Shown: piece after piece, positions 46,316 through 55,820 of the stretch
Layout of the letters: every line of letters begins with the position of its first letter
How positions within the stretch are numbered: the stretch's first letter is position 1
Source: Pseudohalocynthiibacter aestuariivivens
Lineage (GTDB): Bacteria; Pseudomonadota; Alphaproteobacteria; Rhodobacterales; Rhodobacteraceae
Length of the DNA stretch: 64,000 bases
NCBI RefSeq assembly: GCF_011040495.1
Contig: NZ_CP049037.1
Span: forward strand, 2,480,001 to 2,544,000
Direction of reading: 5' to 3'
Made by a program: the position numbers and the translations under genes
Notes under the pieces: generated by a model
What the model was told of the DNA's origin: nothing
Database searches by the model: none
The model's input: only the letters and a program-made list of their open reading frames with translations

Positions 46316-47704
46316 ATGAGAAGAGCAATGCTCATAGCGTGGTTGGTTTGGGGGTCGAGCGCGTCGGTGGCGCTGGGCCATGCGGCCGAGCAAGGATTTG
46401 TCCTGTTGCTGCCCACCGATGTGTATATCACGGCGGGGGTGGCGGTGGTGGCACTGACGGTTCTGGTACTTGCGCTGGTGCCGGACCGGATGACGCACGG
46501 GGTTTTTCGCCCTGTGGTTTTGTGGCGGGTGCGTAAAAGTTCATTGACGCATGTGACCAGTTGCTTGTCGGCGGTGGTTTTGGTGTGGCTGGTTCTGGCT
46601 GGGCTTTATGGCTCTCGCGATCCGTTGGGCAATCCGCTACCGCTGACAGTCTGGACAGTATGGTGGATCGCGATGGTCAGCGTGCAGGGGTTGATCTGGA
46701 ACCACTGGCGCTGGACCAACCCCTGGACCGGCCCGGCTGCGTTGATGGCGCGGGCCGTGGGTGAGCGCGCGCCGCTGCGCTATCCGTCAGCACTGGGCCA
46801 TGCGCCGGGCATTCTCGGATTCATCGCGTTTTGCGGATTTCTGCTCGCCGATCCGGCACCATCTGATCCGGCGCGGCTGGCCGGGATTGTGGGTGGTTAC
46901 TGGCTGATCATGTTGGCGGGGCTTGCGCTCTTTGGTCCGCGCTGGCTGTTGAGGGCAGAGGCCGCGACCATGCTGATGCGGCTATATGGACGGATGGCGA
47001 TGCTGGGCCGCCGCCGGGGACGGCTGGCGTTTGGCCTGCCCGGCTGGCAGATCGCCCGAGGCCCGCATCTGCCGCTCGGGGCTGGACTATTGGCGTTGCT
47101 GGCGCTGGGCGGGGGCAGTTTTGATGGTCTGAACGAGACATTCTGGTGGTTGGGTCAGCTTGGGGTCAACCCGCTGGAATTCCCAGGTCGCTCGGCGGTG
47201 ATTTCGCCAACGCTGGCGGGACTGCTGGGCGCGAATTTGGTGCTGATCGTGATCTTTGCCTTGTGTACGTGGGCCGGGCTGTGGCTGGCGGGCGGTGGGG
47301 TTGATATGCGTATGGCATTCCGCGCCTTTGGCCCGGCCATTCTGCCGATCGCGCTGGGCTATCATATCGCGCATTACCTCGTGTCGTTCTTGGTGGACGG
47401 TCAGTATGTGCTGGCGTTCCTCAGTGATCCGCTGGGGCGTGGCTGGGATATTCTGGGGCTGGGCGCACACAGTGTCAGCACCGGATTCCTGAATACGACC
47501 GCCACGGTCAAGGTGATCTGGCTCAGTCAGGCAGGTGCGGTGGTGATCGGCCATGTGATAGCGATCCTGCTGGCTCATGCGCTGGCGATACGGTTGTTCC
47601 AGCAACGCAAGCAGGCCCTGCTGAGCCAGCTTCCTCTTGCGCTTTTCATGGTCGGTTACACGCTCTTTGGTCTCTGGTTGTTGGCAAGCCCGCGCGGGAT
47701 GTGA
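46316..47704 (+). CDS. Polytopic membrane protein (of the kind sometimes annotated as fenitrothion hydrolase)
   Basis: A 462-residue inner-membrane protein with a signal-anchor-like N-terminus (ending ALGHAAEQG) and about twelve hydrophobic helices. The central box NHWRWTNPWTGP and the LLPTDVYI start are distinctive. From memory these resemble proteins annotated after the membrane-bound fenitrothion hydrolase of Burkholderia, but I cannot verify it and see no known catalytic motif. Histidines in GYHIAHYLVSFLVDGQY may be functional. The ATG at 46316 is one option; another is at 46328. It lies between hyuA (divergent) and the binding-protein gene, 88 bases downstream. Confidence 0.6.
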   Translation: MRRAMLIAWLVWGSSASVALGHAAEQGFVLLLPTDVYITAGVAVVALTVLVLALVPDRMTHGVFRPVVLWRVRKSSLTHVTSCLSAVVLVWLVLAGLYGSRDPLGNPLPLTVWTVWWIAMVSVQGLIWNHWRWTNPWTGPAALMARAVGERAPLRYPSALGHAPGILGFIAFCGFLLADPAPSDPARLAGIVGGYWLIMLAGLALFGPRWLLRAEAATMLMRLYGRMAMLGRRRGRLAFGLPGWQIARGPHLPLGAGLLALLALGGGSFDGLNETFWWLGQLGVNPLEFPGRSAVISPTLAGLLGANLVLIVIFALCTWAGLWLAGGGVDMRMAFRAFGPAILPIALGYHIAHYLVSFLVDGQYVLAFLSDPLGRGWDILGLGAHSVSTGFLNTTATVKVIWLSQAGAVVIGHVIAILLAHALAIRLFQQRKQALLSQLPLALFMVGYTLFGLWLLASPRGM

Positions 47705-47792
47705 CGCGCAAATTGCTGGACAAGTGATCATTTGCTTCGCAGGATTGCAGGCAACGGGCGGGCCACTTCGCCCCAGCAAAGGAGAATTTGCC

Positions 47793-49076
47793 ATGACCAA
47801 GACCCCCAAGAGCCTGACGCGCCGGGCCGCGATGACCACGCTCGCTGCCGGTGCGGGTGCCGCAAGCCTGCCACTATGGGCGCGCTACACCCATGCGCAG
47901 ACGGCCGAGCCGATCAAAATCGGGTTTCAGGTCCACCGCACCGGCATCGGCGCGGCCTATGGGCGCTGGTACGGACGCACCACCGAGGCGGCAGTCAAGG
48001 TGATCAACGATGGCGGCGGCATCAATGGCCGCATGGTCGAGATCGTGGCAGAGGATGACGGCACCGACCCCAAGCGCGGCGCTGAAGTGGTCGAGAAATT
48101 CGCGACTCAGCATAATTGCGACGTCGGGTTCGGCACGCTGTTCAGCCACGTTGTGATCGGGTCGGCCCCGCGTGCGGGCGAATTGAAGCTGCCCTATTTC
48201 GTGGTCTCCGAGGGGCATCACGTGGCCAGCGGCATGCTGAACCGCTACACATTGCAACCCGGCATTACCGATGTGAAATCACAGGTGCAGGCGATGGCCC
48301 CTTATGTGGCCGAGAACCTTGGGAAAAAGGTCACGATGGTGTTTCCTGATTTCGCGTTCGGCCATGATCACCGCGATTTCTTTACCGCCGCGATCGAGGC
48401 GCAGGGCGGTGAGGTGCTGGAACATATCGCGATCCCACCCTCTGAAACGTCGTTCACCAAGTATTTCCCCAAGATCCCGCGCGAGACCGAGGTGCTCTAT
48501 CACGTTATGGTCGGTCCGGCCGTGCTGACGTTTGTGAAGGAACTGGGCGAATTCTTTGGCCCCAGCGGTCCGGCGCTGTTCGGGTTCATCGATTCGCTCG
48601 AAGCGGTCGATATATCCAGCCCCGGTCTGGAATTCCTCGAAGGCACCTATTTCTGGGAAGGCATGCCGCGTTACGCCCAAGAGGACCAGACCGAGCACGA
48701 GGCGTTCTACCGTGCCGCCGTGGGCGTCGATGCCAATGGCGCGTCGGTCAGCGATGCGTCGGACGTGTCGACCTACGCCCACATGTTCGGCTGTTGGGAA
48801 ACGATGCACATCATCAAGGCGGGGATGGAGGCGTCGGGATATGCCGGGCCGGATGACCGCGCCGCACTGATCGAGGCGGTCGAGGCGATGGGCGACATGC
48901 CCGAAAGCCAGGCGCATCCGCAGGGGGCAAAGCGGTTCAACGGCAAGACGCACCAAGTGTTCGGGCATCAGTACATCTCAAAAGTCGAAGGCGGCAAACT
49001 GGTGCGCGTGCATACGACGAGCATTGAGGACACGCTTTACCCGGATGAGGTGGATTACACGTCGCAGGCGTTCTAG
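47793..49076 (+). CDS. ABC-type periplasmic substrate-binding protein (LivK-like), no permease nearby
   Basis: A 427-residue type I periplasmic binding protein for branched-chain amino acids, urea, amides or similar ligands. The N-terminus is a Tat-like signal, LTRRAAMTTLAAGAGAASLP, cut near HAQ. The mature part begins EPIKIGFQVHRTGIGAAYG and shows the family's GRMVEIVAEDDGTDPKRGAEVVEKF. An iron-free periplasmic protein using Tat suggests it folds with its ligand or in the cytoplasm. The ATG at 47793 follows AAAGGAG. No permease or ATPase gene lies within the window; the nearest genes are the membrane protein and HyuAB. An exact hairpin repeat starts 4 bases after its stop. Confidence 0.88.
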   Translation: MTKTPKSLTRRAAMTTLAAGAGAASLPLWARYTHAQTAEPIKIGFQVHRTGIGAAYGRWYGRTTEAAVKVINDGGGINGRMVEIVAEDDGTDPKRGAEVVEKFATQHNCDVGFGTLFSHVVIGSAPRAGELKLPYFVVSEGHHVASGMLNRYTLQPGITDVKSQVQAMAPYVAENLGKKVTMVFPDFAFGHDHRDFFTAAIEAQGGEVLEHIAIPPSETSFTKYFPKIPRETEVLYHVMVGPAVLTFVKELGEFFGPSGPALFGFIDSLEAVDISSPGLEFLEGTYFWEGMPRYAQEDQTEHEAFYRAAVGVDANGASVSDASDVSTYAHMFGCWETMHIIKAGMEASGYAGPDDRAALIEAVEAMGDMPESQAHPQGAKRFNGKTHQVFGHQYISKVEGGKLVRVHTTSIEDTLYPDEVDYTSQAF

Positions 49077-49079
49077 AGG

Positions 49080-49103
49080 GTGCCGGGCTGAAGCCCGGCC
49101 TAC
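49080..49103 (+). repeat. Left arm of a 24-bp inverted repeat, itself a hairpin
   Basis: The 24 bases include GCCGGGCTGAAGCCCGGC, an eight-pair hairpin with a two-base loop. The sequence is the exact reverse complement of 49476-49499. It starts 4 bases after the binding-protein stop codon and may act as its transcription terminator or mRNA stabiliser, though no T-run follows. Confidence 0.85.
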
Positions 49104-49147
49104 TTTCATATCAGGGCAAGCCGCAACCCTTTCCAGCGGAGGCCCGG

Positions 49148-49381
49148 TCAGCCGAACAGCGTTTGCCAGATCGCGTATCCCGGTAGTATCAGTGCGATGA
49201 TCCAGTCGAACCATATGATGCCGGGCTCGGGCCACCATTCCATCCATCGCGAAAAGAGCATGAACCAGATTTGAGAGCCGGGAAAGATTGCGCCAACAAT
49301 CGCAAACTTGGCGATCAGGATCGGGATCACGAGAGCGTACCCGAGTATCTCTCCGAACCTCTCTGGTCTGCTTTTCCCCAT
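49148..49381 (-). CDS. Small two-helix membrane protein, unknown function
   Basis: A 77-residue hydrophobic protein. Two transmembrane segments are visible: GYALVIPILIAKFAIVGAIF and IIWFDWIIALILPGYAIWQT, with a Trp-rich loop (RWMEWWPEPG). The ATG at 49381 is preceded by GGAGGGA, although the spacing is short. It is the only gene between the two arms of the 24-bp inverted repeat. No family recognised. A longer frame on the same strand in another phase (48978-49439) overlaps the binding-protein gene and looks spurious. Confidence 0.5.
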   Translation of the reverse strand: MGKSRPERFGEILGYALVIPILIAKFAIVGAIFPGSQIWFMLFSRWMEWWPEPGIIWFDWIIALILPGYAIWQTLFG

Positions 49382-49475
49382 TCCCTCCGATCTCTTGTCC
49401 GTGCCGCCTCAGTGACGCAGAGTATGCGGGCTGGCGCAAGACGCGCGGCGGACAGATATTGGCACTGTGCTGGCC

Positions 49476-49499
49476 GTAGGCCGGGCTTCAGCCCGGCAC
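49476..49499 (-). repeat. Right arm of the 24-bp inverted repeat
   Basis: An exact reverse complement of 49080-49103 (GTAGGCCGGGCTTCAGCCCGGCAC read on the plus strand begins GTAGGCCGGGCTTCAGCCCG). It lies 4 bases after the pncB stop, a mirror image of the position of the left arm after the binding-protein stop. Confidence 0.85.
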
Positions 49500-49503
49500 T
49501 GCC

Positions 49504-50796
49504 TCAAACCACCACCTCCAATACTTCCTGCTTCCCCACCCCAAACACCCGCTTGTAGCGCGCAATTTCTGCCTCCGGCCCCATCGCCTTGCGTGGGTTG
49601 TCCGACAGTTTCACCGTGGGTCGCCCGTTGGCGGACACGGCTTTGCACACCAGTGAGAAGGGCGCCAAAGCATCATCCGGGGTCAGCCCGCGAAAATCGT
49701 TGGTTAGCAGCGTTCCCCAACCGAACGACACCCGCGCGCGGCCTGAAAACTGCGCCTGCAATGACGCGATCTTGTCCACGTCCAGCCCGTCGGAAAAGAT
49801 GATCAGTTTCTCGGTCGGGTCCTCGCCGCGCGACTTCCACCAGTTAATTGCGCGTTCCGCCCCTGTCGCGGGATCACCGGAATCGATGCGCATGCCCGTC
49901 CAGCCCGCCAGCCAGTCGGGTGCGTTTTTCAGGAAGCCTTCGGTGCCGTAGGTGTCGGGCAGGATGATGCGCAGGTTACCGTCGTGTTCCTCGTGCCAAT
50001 CGCTCAGCACATCATAGGGCGCGCGGGCCAGTTCCGCATCACTGTCGGCCAGCGCGGCATAGACCATCGGCAACTCGTGCGCGTTGGTGCCGATGGCGGC
50101 CACATCGCGGTTCTTGGCGATCAGACAGTTTGACGTGCCGACGAATTTCTGCCCCAGCCCTTCGGTCATCGCCTGCACGCACCAGTCCTGCCACAGGAAC
50201 GAATGCCGCCGTCGCGTGCCGAAATCCGCCACGCGCAGTCCGGGCACATCACGCAGGCGTTCGACCTTTTCCCACAGCTTCGTCATCGCGCGGGCATAGA
50301 GAACTTGTAGCTCGAATTTGCGCATTTTGTTCAGCACGGCGCGGCTGCGCAGTTCCATCAATACGGCAAGCGCGGGAATTTCCCAGAGCATGACCTCAGG
50401 CCATGAACCTTCAAAAGTCAGCTCGTACTGATCACCCACACGTTCCAGATGATAGGGCGGCAGGCGCAGGGCCTCGAACCATTCCATGAACTCGGATGTG
50501 AACATCTGCCGCTTGCCGTAGAACGTATTCCCGCGCAGCCATGTGCTTTCGCCCCGGCTGAGGCTGAGCGAGCGGATATGATCCAGCTGTTCGCGTAATT
50601 CACCCTCGTCTACCAGATCGGCCAGCGGGACATGCGTGGATCGGTTGATCAGGCTAAAGGTCACCTGCGTGTCCGGTCGATTTCGAAAGATCGACTGGCA
50701 CATCAGTAGCTTATAGAAATCGGTATCGATCAGAGATCGAACAATCGGGTCGATCTTCCATTTGTGATTGTGAACACGAGTGGCGATATCGACCAT
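49504..50796 (-). CDS. pncB: Nicotinate phosphoribosyltransferase
   Basis: PncB makes nicotinate mononucleotide from nicotinate and PRPP in NAD salvage. The 430-residue protein has the family N-terminus [19 protein letters not shown], the phosphorylated histidine in [32 protein letters not shown] and [16 protein letters not shown] (here [13 protein letters not shown]) PRPP-site boxes. The ATG at 50796 follows GGAGG; the 37 codons upstream in frame have no similarity. It is divergent from the amine-dehydrogenase-like gene, with a palindrome in the shared promoter region. Confidence 0.96.
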   Translation of the reverse strand: MVDIATRVHNHKWKIDPIVRSLIDTDFYKLLMCQSIFRNRPDTQVTFSLINRSTHVPLADLVDEGELREQLDHIRSLSLSRGESTWLRGNTFYGKRQMFTSEFMEWFEALRLPPYHLERVGDQYELTFEGSWPEVMLWEIPALAVLMELRSRAVLNKMRKFELQVLYARAMTKLWEKVERLRDVPGLRVADFGTRRRHSFLWQDWCVQAMTEGLGQKFVGTSNCLIAKNRDVAAIGTNAHELPMVYAALADSDAELARAPYDVLSDWHEEHDGNLRIILPDTYGTEGFLKNAPDWLAGWTGMRIDSGDPATGAERAINWWKSRGEDPTEKLIIFSDGLDVDKIASLQAQFSGRARVSFGWGTLLTNDFRGLTPDDALAPFSLVCKAVSANGRPTVKLSDNPRKAMGPEAEIARYKRVFGVGKQEVLEVVV

Positions 50797-50806
50797 GCTG
50801 CGGCCT

Positions 50807-50829
50807 CCGGTAAAATACCGGTCGGTTAA
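50807..50829. promoter_or_regulatory. Candidate operator between pncB and the amine dehydrogenase
   Basis: CCGGTA and TACCGG (50807-50812, 50816-50821) form a perfect dyad with an AAA centre, and the right side continues as ACCGGTCGGTTA, which resembles half-sites of TetR-type operators. The left arm overlaps the first two bases of the pncB Shine-Dalgarno, so a bound protein or a hairpin would block pncB expression. Confidence 0.35.
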
Positions 50830-50927
50830 AGCAGGGGGGCGCAGTGGTGGCAAGAGGCGCAGGGTACTGGGAACTCGACGCGGGGCGTGCCAGAGTGGCC
50901 GCACCAATAGCAGTCAAAGGCCGCCCC

Positions 50928-52991
50928 ATGCGCAACCCAATCTACGATGTCCTGTTCGAGCCGGTACAGATCGGTCCAGTTACCGCGCCGAACCGTTTCT
51001 ATCAGGTGCCCCATTGTACCGGCATGGGCTACCGCTATCCCCAGAGCGAGGCGGCGCACCGTGGGGTCAAGGCGGCGGGTGGTTGGGGCGTGGTATCGAC
51101 CCAAGAGACCGAAATCCACGAAACTTCTGACCTCACCCCGTCGAACGAGGCCCGGCTGTGGGATGATCGTGATATTCCTGCGTTGCGTCTGATGACCGAC
51201 GCGGTGCATGAACACGGTAGCTTGGCCGCGATACAGTTGGCTCATAACGGATTGCACTCGGCTAACCGGTATTCGCGGCGCATTCCGCTCGCACCGTCAG
51301 CGGTGGTGGTGGACAGCGACGACCCCGTTAACGCGCGTGCGATGGACAAATCTGACATTGCCTCGTTCCGTCGTTGGCATGTTGACGCTGCCCGTCGGGG
51401 CAAGGCGGCGGGATTCGATATCATCTATGTATATGCGGGCCATGACATGACCCTCCTGCAACATTTTCTGTTGCAGCGGCATAATCACCGTACCGATGAA
51501 TACGGCGGGTCGATGCAGAACCGCCTGCGGCTCTTTCGAGAAGTGATCGCGGACACTCGTGACGCTGTCGGCGATACATGCGCCATCGCTGTGCGCTTTG
51601 CTGTCGAGGAATTGCTGGGCGCCGAGGGCATCCGTCACGACGTCGAGGCGCGCGAAGTGATAGAGGCCCTCGCAGAAGAGCCTGACCTGTGGGATGTCAA
51701 CATGTCGAACTGGTCGAACGACAGTCAGACCTCGCGCTTTGCCAAGGAAGGGTATCAGGAGCCCTATACCGAATTCGTCAAATCCGTCACTACTAAACCG
51801 GTGGTTGGTGTCGGTCGCTACACATCGCCCGACACGATGGTTCGACTGATCAAGCAGGGCAAGCTGGACATGATCGGAGCCGCGCGCCCATCGATTGCGG
51901 ATCCACACCTGCCCAAGAAAATCAGCGAGGGCAGGCTGGAGGAGATCCGCGAATGCATCGGTTGCAATATCTGCGTGTCGGGGGACAATACCAGCGTGCC
52001 ATTCCGGTGTACTCAGAATCCGACCGCAGGCGAAGAATGGCGGCGTGACTGGCATCCCGAAATCATAACAGCGCCGAAAAAGACCGAGCCGTATCTGATC
52101 ATCGGTGGCGGACCCGCCGGGCTGGAGGCGGCGCGCACCTTGGTCAAGGCAGGCAATGATGTCATCATCGCCGAGGCCAGCAGCCAGTGGGGCGGGCGGG
52201 TGACCGTCGAAAGCCAGCTGCCGGGTCTGGCGGAATGGGCGCGCGTGCGCGACTGGCGCATGTGGCAGCTACAACAGGTGCAGAATGCAGAAATGTACCT
52301 CGACAGCTCGCTCAGCGCTGATGACATTCTGGAATACGGCATTGCCAACGTGGCGATAGCGACCGGTTCGCATTGGCGCAGTGACGGCGCGGGGCGTGCG
52401 CATCGCAGGCCACTGCCCTTTTTGCAATCGGATCTGGTGATGTCCCCGGATGATGCCATGCGCGGCGGGCTGAAACAGGACAGCGGAACCGGGCCAATCG
52501 TGATCTTTGACGACGATCGGTTCTACCTTGGCAGCGTTTTGGCCGAAATGGCGGCGACGACCGGGCGTGCGGTGGTTTTCGTGACACCGTCACCCATCGT
52601 CGCGCCGTGGTCGACCTTCACGCTGGAACAGCATCGCATCCAGAATCGGCTTATCGCTCTCGACGTTGAAATTGTGCCGAACACTCTGCTTGCAGACATG
52701 GATGGCACCCAACTGTCCCTTGCATGTGCCTATTCCGGCAAGACGCGGCAGATCGACTGCGGCACGTTCATACCCGTAACCTCGCGCTTGCCCAATGATC
52801 GGCTATGGACCGACCTCAACGCGCGCCGGACCGATTGGCAGGATGCCGGGCTGGAACGGGTCACACGGATTGGTGACTGTTACGCGCCGGGCCTGATCGC
52901 GGCGGCGGTCTATGCCGGGCATGAATACGCCCGAGAGGCGATTGGCGGCGGCGACACTGTTCTGCGCGAAGATATGAACGGGAATGTGTGA
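50928..52991 (+). CDS. 6-S-cysteinyl-FMN / 4Fe-4S amine dehydrogenase, histamine-dehydrogenase-like
   Basis: A 687-residue member of the trimethylamine dehydrogenase family, which oxidatively deaminates amines and passes electrons to ETF. The flavin-linking cysteine is Cys30 in FYQVPHCTG, the catalytic pair Tyr169/His172 is in YVYAGH, and the cluster ligands are Cys343, 346, 349 and 361. An ADP/FAD-like half follows (LIIGGGPAGLEAARTL). In trimethylamine dehydrogenase the substrate cage is Tyr60, Trp264 and Trp355; here the aligned residues are Glu60, Trp262 and Asp353. Histamine dehydrogenase, as I recall, has Gln, Trp and Asp there, so a di-cationic amine is predicted. The start at 50928 puts Cys30 and Glu60 at canonical numbers. 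Confidence 0.85.
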   Translation: MRNPIYDVLFEPVQIGPVTAPNRFYQVPHCTGMGYRYPQSEAAHRGVKAAGGWGVVSTQETEIHETSDLTPSNEARLWDDRDIPALRLMTDAVHEHGSLAAIQLAHNGLHSANRYSRRIPLAPSAVVVDSDDPVNARAMDKSDIASFRRWHVDAARRGKAAGFDIIYVYAGHDMTLLQHFLLQRHNHRTDEYGGSMQNRLRLFREVIADTRDAVGDTCAIAVRFAVEELLGAEGIRHDVEAREVIEALAEEPDLWDVNMSNWSNDSQTSRFAKEGYQEPYTEFVKSVTTKPVVGVGRYTSPDTMVRLIKQGKLDMIGAARPSIADPHLPKKISEGRLEEIRECIGCNICVSGDNTSVPFRCTQNPTAGEEWRRDWHPEIITAPKKTEPYLIIGGGPAGLEAARTLVKAGNDVIIAEASSQWGGRVTVESQLPGLAEWARVRDWRMWQLQQVQNAEMYLDSSLSADDILEYGIANVAIATGSHWRSDGAGRAHRRPLPFLQSDLVMSPDDAMRGGLKQDSGTGPIVIFDDDRFYLGSVLAEMAATTGRAVVFVTPSPIVAPWSTFTLEQHRIQNRLIALDVEIVPNTLLADMDGTQLSLACAYSGKTRQIDCGTFIPVTSRLPNDRLWTDLNARRTDWQDAGLERVTRIGDCYAPGLIAAAVYAGHEYAREAIGGGDTVLREDMNGNV

Positions 52992-53148
52992 AAGCGAGGA
53001 GGAACACGGCGCCGATCACAGGCTGATGTGTCAGACCGCAATCTGCTAAATTCTCCTTAATCTCCGTATTTACGCCGCATTTACAAAGGTTACCGTTAAC
53101 GGACTTGGGACATATTCCTCGGCGGGTGGGCGTGAGAGGGGAAAACAT

Positions 53149-55737
53149 ATGCCCGAGCTGCGCCTGAACGCTGCCGGTTCTGTCCAGACGGCAGTAGCTG
53201 AGGCTTTGATTGGCGTCACCGACGTCGCTGTGGTGACGGGCGCAAACGGTCCAATGCTGATCACCACAACGCGTGGCGATGGCTGGGTTACTGCGTTTGC
53301 CATCGGCGCGGGTGACGTGTCGGAAACGGACAGATGGCGGATCGACGAAGCGCGACTGCAACTGGAATCCACCGATCTGGCCATGATGACCACTGGTGGG
53401 ATGGATCAATTGCTACTGGTTGGTCTGGCGGGCGGTACGCTTACTGGTTTGTCGCTTGGCGGTAACGGCTTTGGCGGCGTTACCAGCCATCAGATTTCCG
53501 GCTTCGACATGGGCAGTCTGCGCGCGCTTTCTGTGTCTGGCGATGTGGGTTTTGCTGCGTTGCGTGGCGGCGGGCTGAGTGTGATCGACTTTGCCGCCCC
53601 GGCCCCGCAGGCGCGGGGGGTCATCGGCGGTGACGCCGTGAACGGCGAGGAAGCCAGCGCAGTTGCGACACTGGAACTGGACGGTATCAGCTATGGCTTT
53701 GCGGTTTTCGGGCGCGAGGATGCGCTGTCGTCCTTTCGGCTTGATGGTGGTCGTGCGGGGCCGTTGGACACGCTGACGACCGACACTGTCGGTGGCGCGC
53801 TGGCCGGACCACAGGCAATCCGCGCGCTGGAGGTTGACGGCAAGGGATATGTGCTCGCCGCCGCGTCGGACACCGGGTCATTATCTGTTTTTCAGGTCGA
53901 GACGGATGGCAGCCTCAGCCTGTCCGATCAGGTGCTCGACAACCGTGACACACGTTTTGCCGATGCATCGCATCTGGAGGTGTTGACCGTGGAGGGCCGC
54001 GTCTTTGTCGCGGTGGCAGGGTCCGACAGTGGCATCAGCCTTTTTACACTGCTGCCCGGCGGACGGCTGCACCACGTCGATACCATGGCTGCGACACTGG
54101 ACACTCCCCTGCGAGGGATCACTGATATTGCGGTCGCGTCGGCTGGGGGCGAGCTGCATATCTGGGCATCTACGCAGGCGGCGCCCTATCTGGTGCAGTT
54201 CACCACGTCGGGTTTGGACATTGGGCAAACCCTTCAGGCGGACGACACAGGCAGTACCCTGAATGGTAGCGATGCAGACGATGTGTTGGTTGGTGCGGCT
54301 GGTTCGGACCAGATCAGTGGCGGCGCTGGCGATGATGTTCTGGTCGATGGCGCGGGCGCGGATATCCTGACCGGTGGGGCGGGTGCAGATACGTTTGTTT
54401 TCACCGTCGACGCGCAGGAGGACACTGTCACCGATTTCCAGTTGGGCGAGGACAGGCTCGATTTTACCGGTCTGCCCGGCATCTGGGATGTGCAGGACCT
54501 ACAGGTATTGCCGCAAAGCTGGGGTGCCGAGGTCCGCTATCGCGGCGAGGTGACACTGGTGCGCACCGCCGATGGCAGTCGGCTGGACAAGGCAGATTTA
54601 ATTGATGGCGGCCTGACCGAGATCGACCGCGTGCCACTGTCCAAGGCGTCCGGCCAAATCACCGGCACCCTGTCGAACGATACGTTTCACGGCGCCGACA
54701 CAGCCGACTCCTTTGACGGGCAGGCCGGGCACGACGACATGCGCGGGGAGGGCGGCAATGACACGTTGATGGGCAATGGCGGCAATGACCGTATTTCAGG
54801 CGGGTTCGGCGAGGATATGCTCTATGGTGGCGCGGGGCAGGATACGATTACCGGTGATGCGGGTTTTGACAGCATTTATGGTGGCGATGGCGGTGATTTC
54901 CTCAACGGTGGCGGTCAGGCGGACTTAATTTATGGCGACGACGGCAATGACCGTATTCTGGGTGAGGCCGGGTTTGACGTTCTCTATGGCGGCGCAGGGT
55001 CGGATACACTCCTTGGGGGGGATACCGCCGACCGGCTCTATGGCGGCAGCGGTAATGACAGCCTGAGTGGCGGGGTCAATGTCGGACTCACGGTCGATGG
55101 TCTGTTCGGTGAGGATGGCGATGATCGCCTGATGGGCGACGGCGGCTTCGATTTTCTCGATGGCGGTGACGGAAATGACTATCTGGATGGCGGCAGGCAG
55201 GCTGATAACCTCTATGGGCGCAGCGGCGATGATACGTTGTTGGGCGGTGATGGTCTGGATCGGCTCTTTGGCGGTGCGGGCAATGACGTCGGCGATGGCG
55301 GCGCTGGCAACGATGGTCTGTTCGGAGAGCAGGGCAATGATACCATGTCGGGTGGGGCGGGTAATGACAGGTTTTTTGGCGGCACCGGCGATGACGTTCT
55401 GTCAGGAGGCTCGGGTGCGGATTCGATCTACGGCGGTGCCGGGTTCGATACGATCACAGGCGGCAGCGGTAATGACCGGATGGCGGGGGACTTCAACGCC
55501 GACACCTTTGTTTTTACCGACGGTCACGGCACCGACCGTATCGATGACTTCGAGGCTCTCAACGACTTTGAACGTCTGGATCTGTCTGCGATCTCTGCGA
55601 TCACCGACCTGAATGACCTGCTGTCAAACCATCTAAGCCAGAACGGCAATGACGCGGTAATTGATACCGGCGGCGGATGGATCACGCTGGCAGGTGTGTC
55701 GGTCGACGATCTGGATGGGAACGATTTCGCGTTCTGA
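53149..55737 (+). CDS. Secreted RTX calcium-binding protein with propeller-like N-terminal half
   Basis: An 862-residue protein without a signal peptide. Residues 1-360 consist of repeated blade-like units (for example [55 protein letters not shown]), which look like a six- or seven-bladed beta-propeller of the lactonase/YncE kind. Residues 365-415 and 505-785 are RTX nonapeptides (GGxGxDxLx), expected to bind calcium. ADTFVF closes both blocks, and the C-terminus ends DGNDFAF, as in type I secretion substrates. The ATG at 53149 follows GAGAGGGG. No type I exporter is in the window. It stands just before a capsule cluster. Confidence 0.88.
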   Translation: MPELRLNAAGSVQTAVAEALIGVTDVAVVTGANGPMLITTTRGDGWVTAFAIGAGDVSETDRWRIDEARLQLESTDLAMMTTGGMDQLLLVGLAGGTLTGLSLGGNGFGGVTSHQISGFDMGSLRALSVSGDVGFAALRGGGLSVIDFAAPAPQARGVIGGDAVNGEEASAVATLELDGISYGFAVFGREDALSSFRLDGGRAGPLDTLTTDTVGGALAGPQAIRALEVDGKGYVLAAASDTGSLSVFQVETDGSLSLSDQVLDNRDTRFADASHLEVLTVEGRVFVAVAGSDSGISLFTLLPGGRLHHVDTMAATLDTPLRGITDIAVASAGGELHIWASTQAAPYLVQFTTSGLDIGQTLQADDTGSTLNGSDADDVLVGAAGSDQISGGAGDDVLVDGAGADILTGGAGADTFVFTVDAQEDTVTDFQLGEDRLDFTGLPGIWDVQDLQVLPQSWGAEVRYRGEVTLVRTADGSRLDKADLIDGGLTEIDRVPLSKASGQITGTLSNDTFHGADTADSFDGQAGHDDMRGEGGNDTLMGNGGNDRISGGFGEDMLYGGAGQDTITGDAGFDSIYGGDGGDFLNGGGQADLIYGDDGNDRILGEAGFDVLYGGAGSDTLLGGDTADRLYGGSGNDSLSGGVNVGLTVDGLFGEDGDDRLMGDGGFDFLDGGDGNDYLDGGRQADNLYGRSGDDTLLGGDGLDRLFGGAGNDVGDGGAGNDGLFGEQGNDTMSGGAGNDRFFGGTGDDVLSGGSGADSIYGGAGFDTITGGSGNDRMAGDFNADTFVFTDGHGTDRIDDFEALNDFERLDLSAISAITDLNDLLSNHLSQNGNDAVIDTGGGWITLAGVSVDDLDGNDFAF
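54661..55503 (+). repeat. RTX nonapeptide-coding tandem repeats
   Basis: Residues 505-785 of the RTX protein are coded by about 30 degenerate 27-base units of GGCGGCxxxGGCxATGACxxx type. The protein repeat is strict (GG-x-G-x-D-x-L/I-x) while the codons vary, so this is selected protein repetition and not a DNA satellite or CRISPR array. Confidence 0.85.
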
Positions 55738-55738
55738 G

Positions 55739-55761
55739 TGTGCCTGTCCGGGCGTGGCACA
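55739..55761 (+). terminator. Weak hairpin after the RTX gene
   Basis: TGTGCC (55739-55744) and GGCACA (55756-55761) flank an 11-base loop directly after the RTX stop, followed by TCTTTGG. The stem is short and the T-run poor. Confidence 0.35.
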
Positions 55762-55820
55762 TCTTTGGTTAACGAAATTCCCTTAGGTCTCGGTGGTATG
55801 ACACATCGGAGGTATGGCGC

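Noticed and set aside
48978..49439. 153-residue minus-strand frame over the end of the binding-protein gene
   Set aside because: It overlaps the well-supported binding protein and lacks hydrophobic or family features; the 77-residue frame is preferred.
54661..55503. CRISPR array or DNA satellite
   Set aside because: The periodicity follows the protein repeat with variable codons; there are no identical repeats and unique spacers.
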